Source of the DNA: Petrolisthes cinctipes
Lineage: Eukaryota > Arthropoda > Malacostraca > Decapoda > Porcellanidae
Length of the DNA: 64,000 nt
NCBI GenBank assembly: GCA_033782935.1
Contig: JAWQEG010000166.1
Location: 3,376,001 to 3,440,000 of the forward strand
Direction of reading: 5' to 3'
Positions 49,801 through 63,912 of the stretch are shown in pieces. Each line of letters opens with the position of its first letter. Within the stretch, counting starts at the first letter, position 1. The notes below the pieces were generated by a model. It was not told the DNA's origin and did no database searches. It saw only the letters and a program-made list of their open reading frames with translations. The position numbers were made by a program, and so were the translations under genes.

Positions 49801-52702
49801 CACCTAAAATATCGATTTTTAGCATGTTTTCGGCCAATATTTTGAAAATATTCTAGCACTGAGTAGGCATGTACAGATCGCTTCTGGGACCCCAAAATAT
49901 CGAATTTTCGGGTATTTTGAGCCTGAATTTGAGATATAAACGGGTACAGAAGATGCATGCACAAATCGACTTTTGGGCACCTAATATATCGATTTTGAGC
50001 ATGTTTTGGGTCTCTATCTTGAAAATATTCCAACTAGGAGTAGGGATGTGCAGATCGCTTCTAGGATCCAAAAATACCGACTTTTCGGGTGTTTTGAGCC
50101 TGAATTTGAGATATAAACGGGTACAGAAGATACATGCACATATTGACTTTGGGCACCTAAAATATCGATTTTCAGCATGATTTGGGCCTGTATTTTGAAA
50201 ATACTCTAACGAGGAGTAGGCATGTACAGATCGCTTCTGGGACCCAAAAATATCGAACTTTCGGGTGTTTTGAGCCTGAATTTGAGATATAAACGGGTAC
50301 AGAAGATGCATGCACATATCGACTTTGGACACTTAAAATATCGATTTTTAGCATGTTTTGAGCCTATATTTTGAAAACATTCTCGCACTGACTAGATATG
50401 TACAGATCGCTTCTGGGACCCAAAATTATCAAATTTTCGGGTGTTTTGAGGTTGAATTTGAGATATAAACGAGTGCAGAAGGTGCATACACATGTTGACT
50501 TTGGGCACCTAAAATATCGATTTTCAGCATGTTTTGGGCCTGCATCTGAGTAGGCATGTACAGATCGCTTCAGGGACCCCAAAATATCGAATTTTTGGGT
50601 GTTTGGAGCCTGAATTTGAGATATAAACGGGTACAGCAGATGCATGCACATATCGACTTTGGACACTTAAAATATCGATTTTCAGTATGTTTTGGGCCTG
50701 TATTTTGAAAATACTCTAACACGGAGTAGGCATGTACAATTCGCTTCTGGGACCCCAAAATATCGAATTTTCGGGTGTTTTGGGCCTGAATTTGAAATAT
50801 CGACTTTGGGCACCTAAAATATCGATTTTTAGCATGTTTTGGGCCTTTATTTTGAAAATATTCTAGCACTGAGTAGGCATGTACAGATCGCTTTTGGGAC
50901 CCCAAAATATCGAATTTTCGGGTGTTTTGAGCCTGAATTTGAGGTATAAACGGGTACAGAAGATGCATGCACATATTGACTTTGGGCACCTAAAATATCG
51001 ATTTTCAGCATGTTTTGGGCCTGTATTTTGAAAATACTCTAACACGGAGTAGGCATGTACAGATCACTTCTGGGACCCCAAAATATCGAATTTTCGGGTG
51101 TTTTGAGGTTGAATTTGGGATATAAACGGGTGCAGAAGATGCATCCACATATCGACTTTTGGGCACCTAAAAGATCGATTTTCAGTATATTTTTGGCCTG
51201 TATTTTGAAAACATTCTAGCACTGAGTAGGCATGTACAGATCGCTTCTGGGACCCCAAAATATCGAGTTTTTGGGTGTTTTGGACCTGAATTTGAGATAT
51301 CGACTTTGGGCACCTAAAATATCGATTTTTAGCATGTTTTGGGCCTATATTTTGAAAATATTCTAGCACTGAGTAGGCATGTACAGATCGCTTCTGGGAC
51401 CCCAAAATATCGAATTTTCGGGTGTTTTGAGCCTGAATTTGAGATATAAACGGGTACAGAAGATGCTTACACATATTGACTTTGGGCACCTAAAATATCG
51501 ATTTTGAGCATGTTTTGGGCCAGTATTTTGAAAATACTATAACTAGGAGTAGGCATGTACAGATCGCTTCTGGGACCCAAAATTATCGAATTTTCGGGTG
51601 TTTTGAGGTTAAATTTGAGATATAAACGAGTGCAAAAGATGCATACACATGTTCAATTTGGGTACCTAAAATATCGATTTTTAGCATGTTTTGGGCCTGC
51701 ATCTGAGTAGGCATGTACAGATCGCTTCTGGAACCCAAAAATATCGAATTTTCGGGTGTTTGGAGCCTGAATTTGAGATATAAACGGGTACAGAAGATGC
51801 ATGCACATATCGAGTTTTGGGCACCTAAAAGATCGATTTTCAGTATGTTTTGCGCCTGTATTTTGAAAATACTCTAACACGGAGTAGGCATGTACAGCTC
51901 GCTTCTGGGACCCCAAAATATCGAATTTTAGGGTGTTTTGGGCCTGAATTTGAGATATCGACTTTGGGCACCTAAAATATCGATTTTTAGCATGTTTTGG
52001 GCCTATATTTTTCAAATATTCTAGCACTAAGTAGGCATGTACAGATCACTTCTGGGACCCCAAAATATCGAATTTTCGGGTGTTTTGAGCGGGAATTTGA
52101 GATATAAACGGGTACAGATGATGAGTGCACGTATCGACTTTGGACAATTAAAATATCGATTTTTAGCATGTTTTGAGCCTATATTTTGAAAAAATTCTAG
52201 CACTGAGTAGGCATGTACAGATCGCTTCTGGAACCCAAAAATATCGAATTTTCGGGTGTTTTGAGGTTGAATTTGGGATATAAACGGGTGTAGAAGATGC
52301 ATCCACATATCGACTTTTGGGCACCTAAAAGATCGATTTTCAGTATATTCTGGGCCTGTATATTGAAAATTCTCTAACACGGAGTAGGCAAGTACAGATC
52401 GCTTCAGGGACCCAAAAATATCGAATTTTTGGGTGTTTTGGGCATGAATTTGAGATATCGACTTTGGGCACCTAAAATATCGATTTTTAGCATGTTTTGG
52501 GCCTATATTTTGAAAATATTCTAGCACTGAGTAGGCATGTACAGATCTCTTCTGGGACCCCAAAATATCGAATTTTCGTGTGTTTTGAGCCTGAATTTGA
52601 GATATAAACGGGTACAGAAGATGCATACACATGTTGACTTTGGGCACCTAAAATATCGATTTTCAGCATGTTTTGGGCCTGCATCTGAGTAGGCATGTAC
52701 AG

Positions 52703-52777
52703 ATCGCTTCTGGGACCCCAAAATTTCGAATTTTCGGGTGTTTTGAAAATATTCTAGCACTAAGTAGGCATGTACAG
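52703..52777 (+). repeat. 75-bp hybrid unit, copy 1
   Basis: The first 43 bp of half A run directly into the last 32 bp of half B (cgggtgttttg joined to aaaatattctagcac), leaving 75 bp instead of 176. The junction lies in ttttga, shared by both halves (gtgttttgag in A, tattttgaaa in B). All four copies share the variant ccaaaatttcgaatttt, so they descend from one event. Confidence 0.88.
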
Positions 52778-55448
52778 ATCACTTCTGGGACCCCAAAATA
52801 TCGAATTTTCGGGTGTTTTGAGCCTGAAATTGAGATATAAACTTGTACAGAAGATGCATGCACATATCGACTTTTGGGCACCTAAAAGATCGATTTTCAG
52901 TATGTTTTGGGCCTGTATTTTGAAAATACTATAACACGGAGTAGGCATGTACAGTTCGCTTCTGGGACCCCAAAATATCGAATTTTCGGGTGTTTTGGGC
53001 CTGAATTTGAAAAATCGACTTTGGGCACCTAAAATATCGATTTTTAGCATGTTTTGGGCCTATATTTTGAAAATTTCCTAGCACTGAGTAGGCATGTACA
53101 GATCGCTTCTGGGACCCCAAAATATCGAATTTTCAGGCATTTTGAGCCTGAATTTGAGATATAAACGGGTACAGAAGATGCATGCACATATTGACTTTTG
53201 GGCACCTAAAATTTCGATTTTGAGCATGTTTTGGGTCTGTATCTTGAAAACATTCTAACTAGGAGTAGGGATGTGCAGATCGCTTCTGGGACCCAAAAAT
53301 ATCGAATTTTCGGGTGTTTTGAGTCTTAATTTGAGATATAAACGGGTACAGAAGATGCATGCACATATCGACTTTGGACACTTAAAATATCGATTTTTAG
53401 CATGTTTTGAGCCTATATTTTGAAAACATTCTAGCACTGACTAGACATGTACAGATCGCTTCTGGGACCCAAAATTATCGAATTTTCGGGTGTTTTTAAG
53501 GTTGAATTTGAGATATAAACGAGTGCAGAAGATGCATATACATGTTCAATTTGGGTACCTAAAATATCGATTTTTAGCATGTTTTGGGCCTGCATCTGAG
53601 TAGGCATGTACAGATCGCTTCTGGGACCCCAAAATATCGAATTTTCGGGTGTTTGGAGCCTGAAATTGAGATATAAACGGGTACAAAAGATGCATGCACA
53701 TATCGATTTTTGGGCACCTAAAAGATCGATTTTCAGTATGTTTTGAGCCTGAATTTTGAAAATACTCTAACACGGAGTAGGCATGTACAGTTCGCTTCTG
53801 GGACCCCAAAAAATCGAATTTTAGGGTGTTTTTGGGCCTGAATTTGAGATATCGACTTTAGGGACCTAAAATATCGATTTTTATCATGTTTTGGGCCTAT
53901 ATTTTGAAAATATTCTAGCACTAAGTAGGCATGTACAGATCACTTCTGGGACCCCAAAATATCGAATTTTCGTGTGTTTTGAGCCTGAATTTGAGATATA
54001 AACGGTACAGATGATGCATGCACATATCGACTTTGGACACTTAAAATATTGATTTTTAGCATGTTTTGAGCCTATATTTTGAAAAAATTCTAACACTGAG
54101 TAGGCATGTACAGATCGCTTGTGGGACCCAAAAATATCGAATTTTCGGGTGTTTTGAGGTTAAATTTGGGATATTAACGGGTACAGAAGATGCATTTACA
54201 TATCGACTTTTGGGCACCTAACAGATCGACTTTCAGTATGTTTTGACCCTGGAATTTTAAAATACTCTAACACGGAGTAGGCATGTACAGTTCGCTTCTG
54301 GGACCCCAAAATATCGAATTTTCGGGTGTTTTGGGGCTGAATTTGAGATATCGACTTTGGGGACCTATAATATCGATTTTTAGCATGTTTTGGGCCTATA
54401 TTTTGAAAATATTCTAGCACTAAGTAGGCATGTACAGATCACTTCTGGGACCCCAAAATATCGAATTTTCGGGTGTTTTGAGCCTGAATTTGAGATATAA
54501 ACGGGTTAAGATGATGCATGCACATATCGACTTTGGACACTTAAAATATAGATTTTTTGCATGTTTTGAGCCTATATTTTGAAAAAAATTCTCGCACTGA
54601 GTAGGCATGTACCGATTGCTTCTGGGACCCCAAAATATCGAATTTTCGGGGGTTTTGAGGTTGAATTTGGGATATAAACGGGTACAGAAGATGCATGCAC
54701 ATATTGACTTTGGGCACCTAAAATATCGATTTTCAGCATGTTTTTGTACCTGTATTTTGGAAATACTCTAACTAGGAGTAGGCATGTACAGATCGCTTCT
54801 GGGACCCAAAAATATCGAATTTTCGGGTGTTTTGCGCCTGAATTTGAGATATAAACGGGTACAGAAGATGCATGCACATATCGACTTTGAACACTTAAAA
54901 TATCGATTTTTAGCATGTTTTGAGCCTATATTTTGAAAACATTCTAGCACTGACTAGATATGTACAGATCGCTTCTGGGACCCAAAATTATCAAATTTTC
55001 GGGTGTTTTGAGGTTGAATTTGAGATATAAACGAGTGCAGAAGGTGCATACACATGTTGACTTTGGGCACCTAAAATATCGATTTTCAGCATGTTTTGGG
55101 CCTGCATCTGAGTAGGCATGTACAGATCGCTTCAGGGACCCCAAAATATCGAATTTTTGGGTGTTTGGAGCCTGAATTTGAGATATAAACGGGTACAGCA
55201 GATGCATGCACATATCGACTTTGGACACTTAAAATATCGATTTTCAGTATGTTTTGGGCCTGTATTTTGAAAATACTCTAACACGGAGTAGGCATGTACA
55301 ATTCGCTTCTGGGACCCCAAAATATCGAATTTTCGGGTGTTTTGGGCCTGAATTTGAGATATCGACTTTGGGCACCTAAAATATCGATTTTTAGCATGTT
55401 TTGGGCCTATATTTTTCAAATATTCTAGCACTAAGTAGGCATGTACAG

Positions 55449-55558
55449 ATCACTTCTGGGACCCCAAAATATCGAATTTGGACACTTAAAATATCGATTT
55501 TTAGCATGTTTTGAGCCTATATTTTGAAAAAATTCTAGCACTGAGTAGGCATGTACAG
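55449..55558 (+). repeat. 110-bp hybrid unit (single occurrence)
   Basis: Half-A positions 1-31 (ending tcgaattt) are joined to half-B positions 10-88 (starting ggacactta), a loss of 66 bp at a shared ttt. The parental copy at 52.0-52.2 kb has the full unit: the offset to it is 3404 bp before this point and 3338 bp after it, a difference of exactly 66 bp. Confidence 0.85.
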
Positions 55559-56705
55559 ATCGCTTCTGGAACCCAAAAATATCGAATTTTCGGGTGTTTT
55601 GAGGTTGAATTTGGGATATAAACGGGTGTAGAAGATGCATCCACATATCGACTTTTGGGCACCTAAAAGATCGATTTTCAGTATATTCTGGGCCTGTATA
55701 TTGAAAATACTCTAACACGGAGTAGGCATGTACAGATCGCTTCTGGGACCCCAAAATATCGAATTTTTGGGTGTTTTGGGCATGAATTTGAGATATCGAC
55801 TTTGGGCACCTAAAATATCGATTTTTAGCATGTTTTGGGCCTATATTTTGAAAATATTCTAGCACTGAGTAGGCATGTACAGATCTCTTCTGGGACCCCA
55901 AAATATCGAATTTTCGTGTGTTTTGAGCCTGAATTTGAGATATAAACGGGTACTGAAGATGCATGCACATATCGACTTTTGGGCACCTAAAATATCGATT
56001 TTGAGCATGTTTTGGGTCTGTATCTTGAAAACATTCTAACTAGGAGTAGGGATGTACAGATCGCTTCTGGGACCCAAAAATACCGAATTTTCGGGTGTTT
56101 TGAGCCTGAATTTGAGATATAAACGGGTACAGAAGATGCATGCACATATCGGCTTTGGACACTGAAAATATCGATTTTCAGCATGTTTTGGGCCTGTATT
56201 TTGAAAACATTCTAGCAGTGAGTAGGCATGTACAGATCGCTCTGGGACCCCAAAATATCGAGTTTTTGGGTGTTTTGGACCTGAATTTGAGATATCGACT
56301 TTGGGCACTTAAAATATCGATTTTTAGCATGTTTTGGGCCTATATTTTGAAAATATTCTAGCACTAAGTACAGATCACTTCTGGGACCCCAAAATATCGA
56401 ATTTTCGGGTGTTTTGAGCCTGAATTTGAGATATAAACGGGCACAGATGATGCATGCACATATCGACTTTGGACACTTAAAATATCGATTTTTAGCATGT
56501 TTTGAGCCTATATTTTAAAAAAATTCTAGCACTGAGTAGGCATGTACAGATCGCTTCTGGGACCCAAAAATATCGAATTTTCGGGTGTTTTGAGGTTGAA
56601 TTTGAGATATAAACGGGTGCAGAAGATGCATAGTATCACATGTTGACTTTGGTCACCTAAAATATCAATTTTTAGCTTGTTTTGTGCCTGTATTTTGAAA
56701 ATACT

Positions 56706-58489
56706 CTAACACGGAGTAAGCAAGTACAGATCGCTTCTGGGACCCAAAAATACCGAATTTTCGGGTGTTTTGAGCCTGAATTTGAGATATAAACGGGTAC
56801 AGAAGATGCATGCACATATCGACTTTGGACACTTAAAATATCGATTTTCAGCATGTTTTGGGCCTGTATTTTGAAAACATTCTAGCACTGAGTAGGCATG
56901 TACAGATCGCTTCTGGAACCCCAAAATATCGAGTTTTTGGGTGTTTTGGACCTGAATTTGAGATATCGACTTTGGGCACCTAAAATATCGATTTTTAGCA
57001 TGTTTTGGGCCTATATTTTGAAAATATTCTAGCACTGAGTAGGCATGTACAGATCGCTTCTGGGACCCCAGAATATCGAATTTTCGGGTGTTTTGAGCCT
57101 GAATTTGAGATATAAACGGGTACAGAAGATGCTTACACATATTGACTTTGGGCACCTAAAATATCGGTTTTCAGCATGTTTTGGGCCTGTATTTTGAAAA
57201 TACTATAACTAGGAGTAGGCATGTACAGATCGCTTCTGGGACCCCAAAATATCGTATTTTCGGGTGTTTTGAGCCAGAATTTGAGATATAAACGGGTACA
57301 GAAGACGCATGCACATATCGACTTTGGACACTTAAAATATCGATTTTTAGCATGTTTTGAGCCTATATTTTGAAAACATTCTAGCACTGACTAGACATGT
57401 ACAGATCGCTTCTGGGACCCAAATTTATCAAATTTTCGGGTGTTTTGAGGTTGAATTTGAGATATAAACGAGTGCAGAAGATGCATACACATGTTGACTT
57501 TGGGCACCTAAAATATCGATTTTCAGCATGTTTTGGGCCTGCATCTGAGTAGGCATGTACAGATCGCTTCTGGGACCTCAAAATATCGAATTTTCGGGTG
57601 TATGGAGCCTGAATTTGAGATATAAACGGGTACAGAAGATGCATGCACATATCGACTTTTGGGCACCTAAAAGATCGATTTTCAGTATGTTTTGGGCCTG
57701 TATTTTGAAAATACTCTAACACGGAGTAGGTATGTACAGTTCGCTTCTGGGACCCCAAAATATCGAATTTTCGGGTGTTTTGGGCCTGAATTTGAAATAT
57801 CGACTTTGGGTACCTAAAATATCGATTTATAGCATGTTTTGGGCCTATATTTTGAAAATATTCTAGCACTGAGTAGGCATGTACAGATCGCTTCTGGGAC
57901 CCCAAAATATCGAATTTTCGTGTGTTTTGAGCCTGAATTTGAGATATAAACGGGTATAGAAGATGCATGCACATATCGACTTTTGGGCACCTAAAATATC
58001 GATTTTGAGCATGTTTTGGGTCTGTATCTTCAAAACATTCTAACTAGGAGTAGGTATGTACAGATCGCTTCGAGGACCCAAAAATACCGAATTTTCGGGT
58101 GTTTTGAGCATGAATTTGAGATATAAACGGGTACAGAAGATGCATGCACATATTGACTTTGGGCACCTAAAATATCGATTTTCAGCATGTTTTGGGCCTG
58201 TATTTTGAAAATACTCTAACACGGAGTAGGCATGTACAGATCGCTTCTGGGACCCCAAAATATCGAATTTTTGGGTGTTTTGGGCCTGAATTTGAGATAT
58301 CGACTTTGGGCACCTAAAATATCGATTTTTAGCATGTTTTGGGCCTATATTTTGAAAATATTCTAGCACTGAGTAGGCATGTACAGATCGCTTCTGGGAC
58401 CCCAAAATATCGAATTTTCCTGTGTTTTGAGCCTGAATTTGAGATATAAACGGGTACAGAAGATGCATGCACATATCGGCTTTGGACAC
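56706..58489 (+). repeat. 3393-bp-offset duplication, copy 1
   Basis: Homologous to about 60099-61867 with a constant offset of 3393 bp over about 1.8 kb, so no monomer has been gained or lost since. Shared markers are aaaatatcggttttcagc, actataactaggag, cccaaatttatcaaatttt, gtgtatggagcct and cgcttcgaggacccaa. Confidence 0.85.
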
Positions 58490-58544
58490 TGAAAATATCG
58501 ATTTTCAGCATGTTTTGGGCCTGCATCTGAGTAGGCATGTACAG

Positions 58545-58619
58545 ATCGCTTCTGGGACCCCAAAATTTCGAATTTTCGGGTGTTTTGAAAATATTCTAGC
58601 ACTAAGTAGGCATGTACAG
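58545..58619 (+). repeat. 75-bp hybrid unit, copy 2
   Basis: Same junction and same aaaatttcg variant, at offset 5842 from copy 1, carried by the 52.65/58.5-kb segmental duplication. Confidence 0.88.
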
Positions 58620-60098
58620 ATCACTTCTGGGACCCCAAAATATCGAATTTTCGGGTGTTTTGAGCCTGAAATTGAGATATAAACGGGTACAGAAGATGCA
58701 TGCACATATCGACTTTTGGGCACCTAAAAGATCGATTTTCAGTATGTTTTGGGCCTGTATTTTGAAAATACTCTAACACGGAGTAGGCATGTACAGTTCG
58801 CTTCTGGGACCCCAAATTATCGAATTTTCGGTTGTTTTGGGCCTGAATTTGAAATATCGACTTTGGGCACCTAAAATATCGATTTTTAGCATGTTTTGGG
58901 CCTATATTTTGAAAATATTCTAGCACTGAGTAGGCATGTACAGATCGCTTCTGGGACCCCAAAATATCGAATTTTCAGGCATTTTGAGCCTGAATTTGAA
59001 TATAAACGGGTACAGAAGATGCATGCACATATTGACTTTTGGGCACCTAAAATTTCGATTTTGAGCATGTTTTGGGTCTGTATCTTGAAAACATTCTAAC
59101 TAGGAGTAGGGATGTGCAGATCGCTTCTAGGATCCAAAAATACCGAATTTTCGGGTGTTTTGAGCCTGAATTTGAGATATAAACGGGTACAGAAGATGCA
59201 TGCACATATTAACTTTGGGCACCTAAAATATCGTTTTTAAGCATGTTTTGGGCCTGTATTTTGAAAATACTCTAACTTGGAGTAGGCATGTACAGATCGC
59301 TTCTGGGTCCCAAAAATATCGAATTTTCGGGTGTTTTGAGTCTTAATTTGAGATATAAACGGGTACAGAAGATGCATGCACATATCGACTTTGGACACTT
59401 AAAATATCGATTTTTAGCATGTTTTAAGCCTATATTTTGAAAACATTCTAGCACTGACTAGACATGTACAGATCGCTTCTGGGACCCAAAATTATCGAAT
59501 TTTCGGGTGTTTTGAGGTTGAATTTGAGATATAAACGAGTGCAGAAGATGCATACACATGTTCAATTTGGGTACCTAAAATATCGATTTTTAAGCATGTT
59601 TTGGGCCTGCATCTGAGTAGGCATGTACAGATCGCTTTTGGGACCCCATAATATCGAATTTTCGGGTGTTTGGAGCCTGAAATTGAGATATAAACGGGTA
59701 CAGAAGATGCATGCACATATCGATTTTTGGGCACCTAAAAGATCGATTTTCAGTATGTTTTGGGCCTGTATTTTGAAAATACTCTAACACGGAGTAGGCA
59801 TGTACAGTTCGCTTCTGGGACCCCAAAATATCGAATATTAGGGTGTTTTGGGCCTGAATTTGCGATATCGACTTTGGGGACCTAAAATATCGATTTTTAC
59901 CATGTTTTGGGCCTATATTTTGAAAATATTCTAGCACTAAGTAAAGATCACTTCTGGGACCCCAAAATATCGAATTTTCGGGTGTTTTGAGCCTGAATTT
60001 GAGATATAAACGGGCACAGATGATGCATGCACATATCGACTTTGGACACTTAAAATATCGATTTTTAGCATGTTTTGAGCTTATATTTTAAAAAAATT

Positions 60099-61867
60099 CT
60101 AGCACTGAGTAGGCATGTACAGATCGCTTCTGGGACCTAAAAATATCGAATTTTCGGGTGTTTTGAGGTTGAATTTGAGATATAAACGGGTGCAGAAGAT
60201 GCATGCACATGTCGACTTTGGACACTTAAAATATCGATTTTCAGCATGTTTTGGGCCTGTATTTTGAAAACATTCTAGCACTGAGTAGGCATGTACAGAT
60301 CGCTTCTGGGACCCCAAAATATCGAGTGTTTGGGTGTTTTGGACCTGAATTTGAGATATCGACTTTGGGCACCTAAAATATCGATTTTTAGCATGTTTTG
60401 GGCCTATATTTTGAAAATATTCTAGCACTGAGTAGGCATGTACAGATCGCTTCTGGGACCCCAAAATATCGAATTTTCGGGTGTTTTGAGCCTGAATTTG
60501 AGATATAAACGGGTACAGAAGATGCTTACACATATTGACTTTGGGCACCTAAAATATCGGTTTTCAGCATGTTTTGGGCCTGTATTTTGAAAATACTATA
60601 ACTAGGAGTAGGCATGTACAGATCGCTTCTGGGACCCAAAAATATCGAATTTTCGGGTGTTTTGAGCCTGAATTTGAGATATAAACGGGTACAGAAGATG
60701 CATGCACATATCGACTTTGGACACTTAAAATATCGATTTTTAGCATGTTTTGAGCCTATATTTTGAAAACATTCTAGCACTGATTAAACATGTAGAGATC
60801 GCTTCTGGGACCCAAATTTATCAAATTTTCGGGAGTTTTGAGTTTGAATTTGAGATATAAACGAGTGCAGAAGATGCATACACATGTTGACTTTGGGCAC
60901 CTAAAATATCGATTTTCAGCATGTTTTGGGCCTGCATCTGAGTAGGCATGTACAGATCGCTTCTGGGACCTCAAAATATCGAATTTTCGGGTGTATGGAG
61001 CCTCAATTTGAGATATAAACGGGTACAGAAGATGCATGCACATATCGACTTTTGGGCACCTAAAGGATCGATTTTCAGTATGTTTTGGGCCTGTATTTTG
61101 AAAATACTCTAACACGGAGTAGGTATGTACAGTTCGCTTCTGGGACCCCAAAATATCGAATTTTCGGGTGTTTTGGGTCAGAATTTGAAATATCGACTTT
61201 GGGTACCTAAAATATCGATTTATAGCATGTTTTGGGCCTATATTTTGAAAATATTCTAGCACTGAGTAGGCATGTACAGATCGCTTCTGGGACCCTAAAA
61301 TATCGAATTTTCGGGTGTTTTGAGCCTGAATTTGAGATATAAACGAGTATAGAAGATACATGCACATATCGACTTTTGGGCACCTAAAATATCGATTTTG
61401 AGCATGTTTTGGGTTTTTATCTTCAAAACATTCTAACTAGGAGTAGGTATGTACAGATCGCTTCGAGGACCCAAAAATACCGAATTTTCGGGTGTTTTGA
61501 GCATGAATTTGAGATATAAAAGGGTACAGAAGATGCATGCACATATTGACTTTGGGCACCTAAAATATCGATTTTCAGCATGTTTTGGGCCTATATTTAG
61601 AAAATACTCCAACACGGAGTAGGCATGTACAGATCGCTTCTGGGACCCCAAAATATCGAATTTTTGGGTGTTTTGGGCCTGAATTTGAGATATCGACTTT
61701 GGGCACCTAAAATATTGATTTTTAGCATGTTTTGGGCCTATATTTTGAAAATATTCTAGCACTGAGTAGGCATGTACAGATCGCTTCTGGGACCCCAAAA
61801 TATCGAATTTTCGTGTGTTTTGACCCTGAATTTGAGATATAAACGGGTACTGAAGATGCATGCACAT
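60099..61867 (+). repeat. 3393-bp-offset duplication, copy 2
   Basis: Second copy of the 1.8-kb block. It differs by scattered substitutions, for example tgattaaacatgtagag near 60785 versus tgactagacatgtacag in copy 1. Confidence 0.85.
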
Positions 61868-62457
61868 ATCGACTTTTGGGCACCTAAAATATCGATTTTG
61901 AGCATGTTTTGGGTCTGTATTTTGAAAACATTCTAACTAGGACTAGGGATGTACAGATCGCTTCTGGGACCCAAAAATACCGATCTTTCGGGTGTTTTGA
62001 GCCTGAATTTGAGATATAAACGGGTACAGAAGATGCATGCACATATCGGCTTTGGACACTGAAAATATTGATTTTTTAGCATGTTTTGGGCCTGTATTTT
62101 GAAAACATTCTAGCACTGAGTAGGCATGTACAGATCGCTTCTTAGACCCCAAAATATCGAGTTTTTGGGTGTTTTGGACCAGAATTTGAGATATCGACTT
62201 TGGGCACCTAAAATATCAATTTTTAGCATGTTTTGGGCCTATATTTTGACAATATTCTAGCACTGAGTAGGCATGTACAGATCGCTTCTGTGTCCCCAAA
62301 ATATCGAATTTTCAAGTGTTTTGAGCCTGAATTTGAGATATAAACGGGTACAGAAGATGCATGCACATATCGGCTTTGGACACTGAAAATATTGATTTTT
62401 TAGCATGTTTTGGGCCTGTATTTTGAAAACATTCTAGCACTGAGTAGGCATGTACAG

Positions 62458-62532
62458 ATCGCTTCTGTTACCCCAAAATTTCGAATTTTCGGGTGTTTTG
62501 AAAATATTCTAGCACTAAGTAGGCATGTACAG
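62458..62532 (+). repeat. 75-bp hybrid unit, copy 3
   Basis: Same junction. It is preceded by a normal-length half B rather than the M-type half B that precedes the other three copies, so its left flank has been exchanged. Confidence 0.85.
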
Positions 62533-63837
62533 ATCGCTTCTGGGACCCCAAAATATCGAGTTTTTGGGTGTTTTGGACCTGAATTTGAGATATCGACTTT
62601 GGGCACCTAAAATATCGATTTTTAGCATGTTTTGGGCCTATATTTTGAAAATATTCTAGGACTGAGTAGGCATGTACAGATCGCTTCTGGGACCCCAAAA
62701 TATCGAATTTTCAAGTGTTTTGAGCCTGAATTTGAGATATAAACGGGTACAGAAGATGCATACACATATTGACTTTTGGGCACCTAAAATTTCGATTTTG
62801 AGCATGTTTTGGGTCTGTATCTTGAAAACATTCTAACTAGGAGTAGGGATGTGCAGATCGCTTCTAGGATCCAAAAATACCGAATTTTCGGGTGTTTTGA
62901 GCCTGAATTTGAGATATAAACGGGTACAGAAGATGCATGCACATATTAACTTTGGGCACCTAAAATATCGATTTTCAGCATGTTTTGGGCCTGTATTTTG
63001 AAAATACTCTAACTAGGAGTAGGCATGTACAGATCGCTTCTGGGACCCCAAAATATCGAATTTTTGGGTGTTTTGGGCCTGAATTTGAGATATCGATTTT
63101 GGGCACCTAAAATATCGATTTTTAGCATGTTTTGGGCCTATATTTTGAAAATATTCTAGCACTGAGTAGGCATGTATAGATCGCTTCTTGGACCCCAAAA
63201 TATCGAATTTTCGGGTGTTTTGAGCCAGAATTTGAGATATAAACGGGTACTGAAGATGCATGCACATATCGACTTTTGGGCACCTAAAATTTCGATTTTG
63301 AGCATGTTTTGGGTCTGTATCTTGAAAACATTCTAACTAGGAGTAGGGATGTACAGATCGCTTCTGGGACCCAAAAATACCGAATTTTCGGGTGTTTTGA
63401 GCCTGAATTTGAGATATAAACGGGTACAGAAGATGCATGCACATTTCGGCTTTGGACACTGAAAATATCGATTTTCAGCATGTTTTGGGCCTGTATTTTG
63501 AAAACATTATAGCACTGAGTAGGCATGTACAGATCGCTTCTGGGACCCCAAAATATCGAGTTTTTGGGTGTTTTGGACCTGAATTTGAGATATCGACTTT
63601 GGGCACCTAAAATTTCGATTTTTAGCATGTTTTGGGCCTATATTTTGAAAATATTCTAGGACTGAGTAGGCATGTACAGATTGCTTCTGGGACCCCAAAA
63701 TATCGAATTTTCAAGTGTTTTGGGCCTGAATTTGAGATATAAACGGGTAAAGAAGATGCATACACATGTTGACTTTGTGCACCTAAAATATCGATTTTCA
63801 GCATGTTTTGGGCCTGCATCTGAGTAGGCATGTATAG

Positions 63838-63912
63838 ATCGCTTCTGGGACCCCAAAATTTCGAATTTTCGGGTGTTTTGAAAATATTCTAGCACTAAGT
63901 AGGCATGTACAG
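63838..63912 (+). repeat. 75-bp hybrid unit, copy 4
   Basis: Same junction, 1380 bp after copy 3, preceded by an M-type half B as in copies 1 and 2. Confidence 0.88.

Noticed and set aside
59130..59140. BamHI or KpnI sites in some units as functional signals
   Set aside because: aggatcc and gggtacc arise from single-base variants of common monomer sequence and follow subtype copying; nothing suggests a function.
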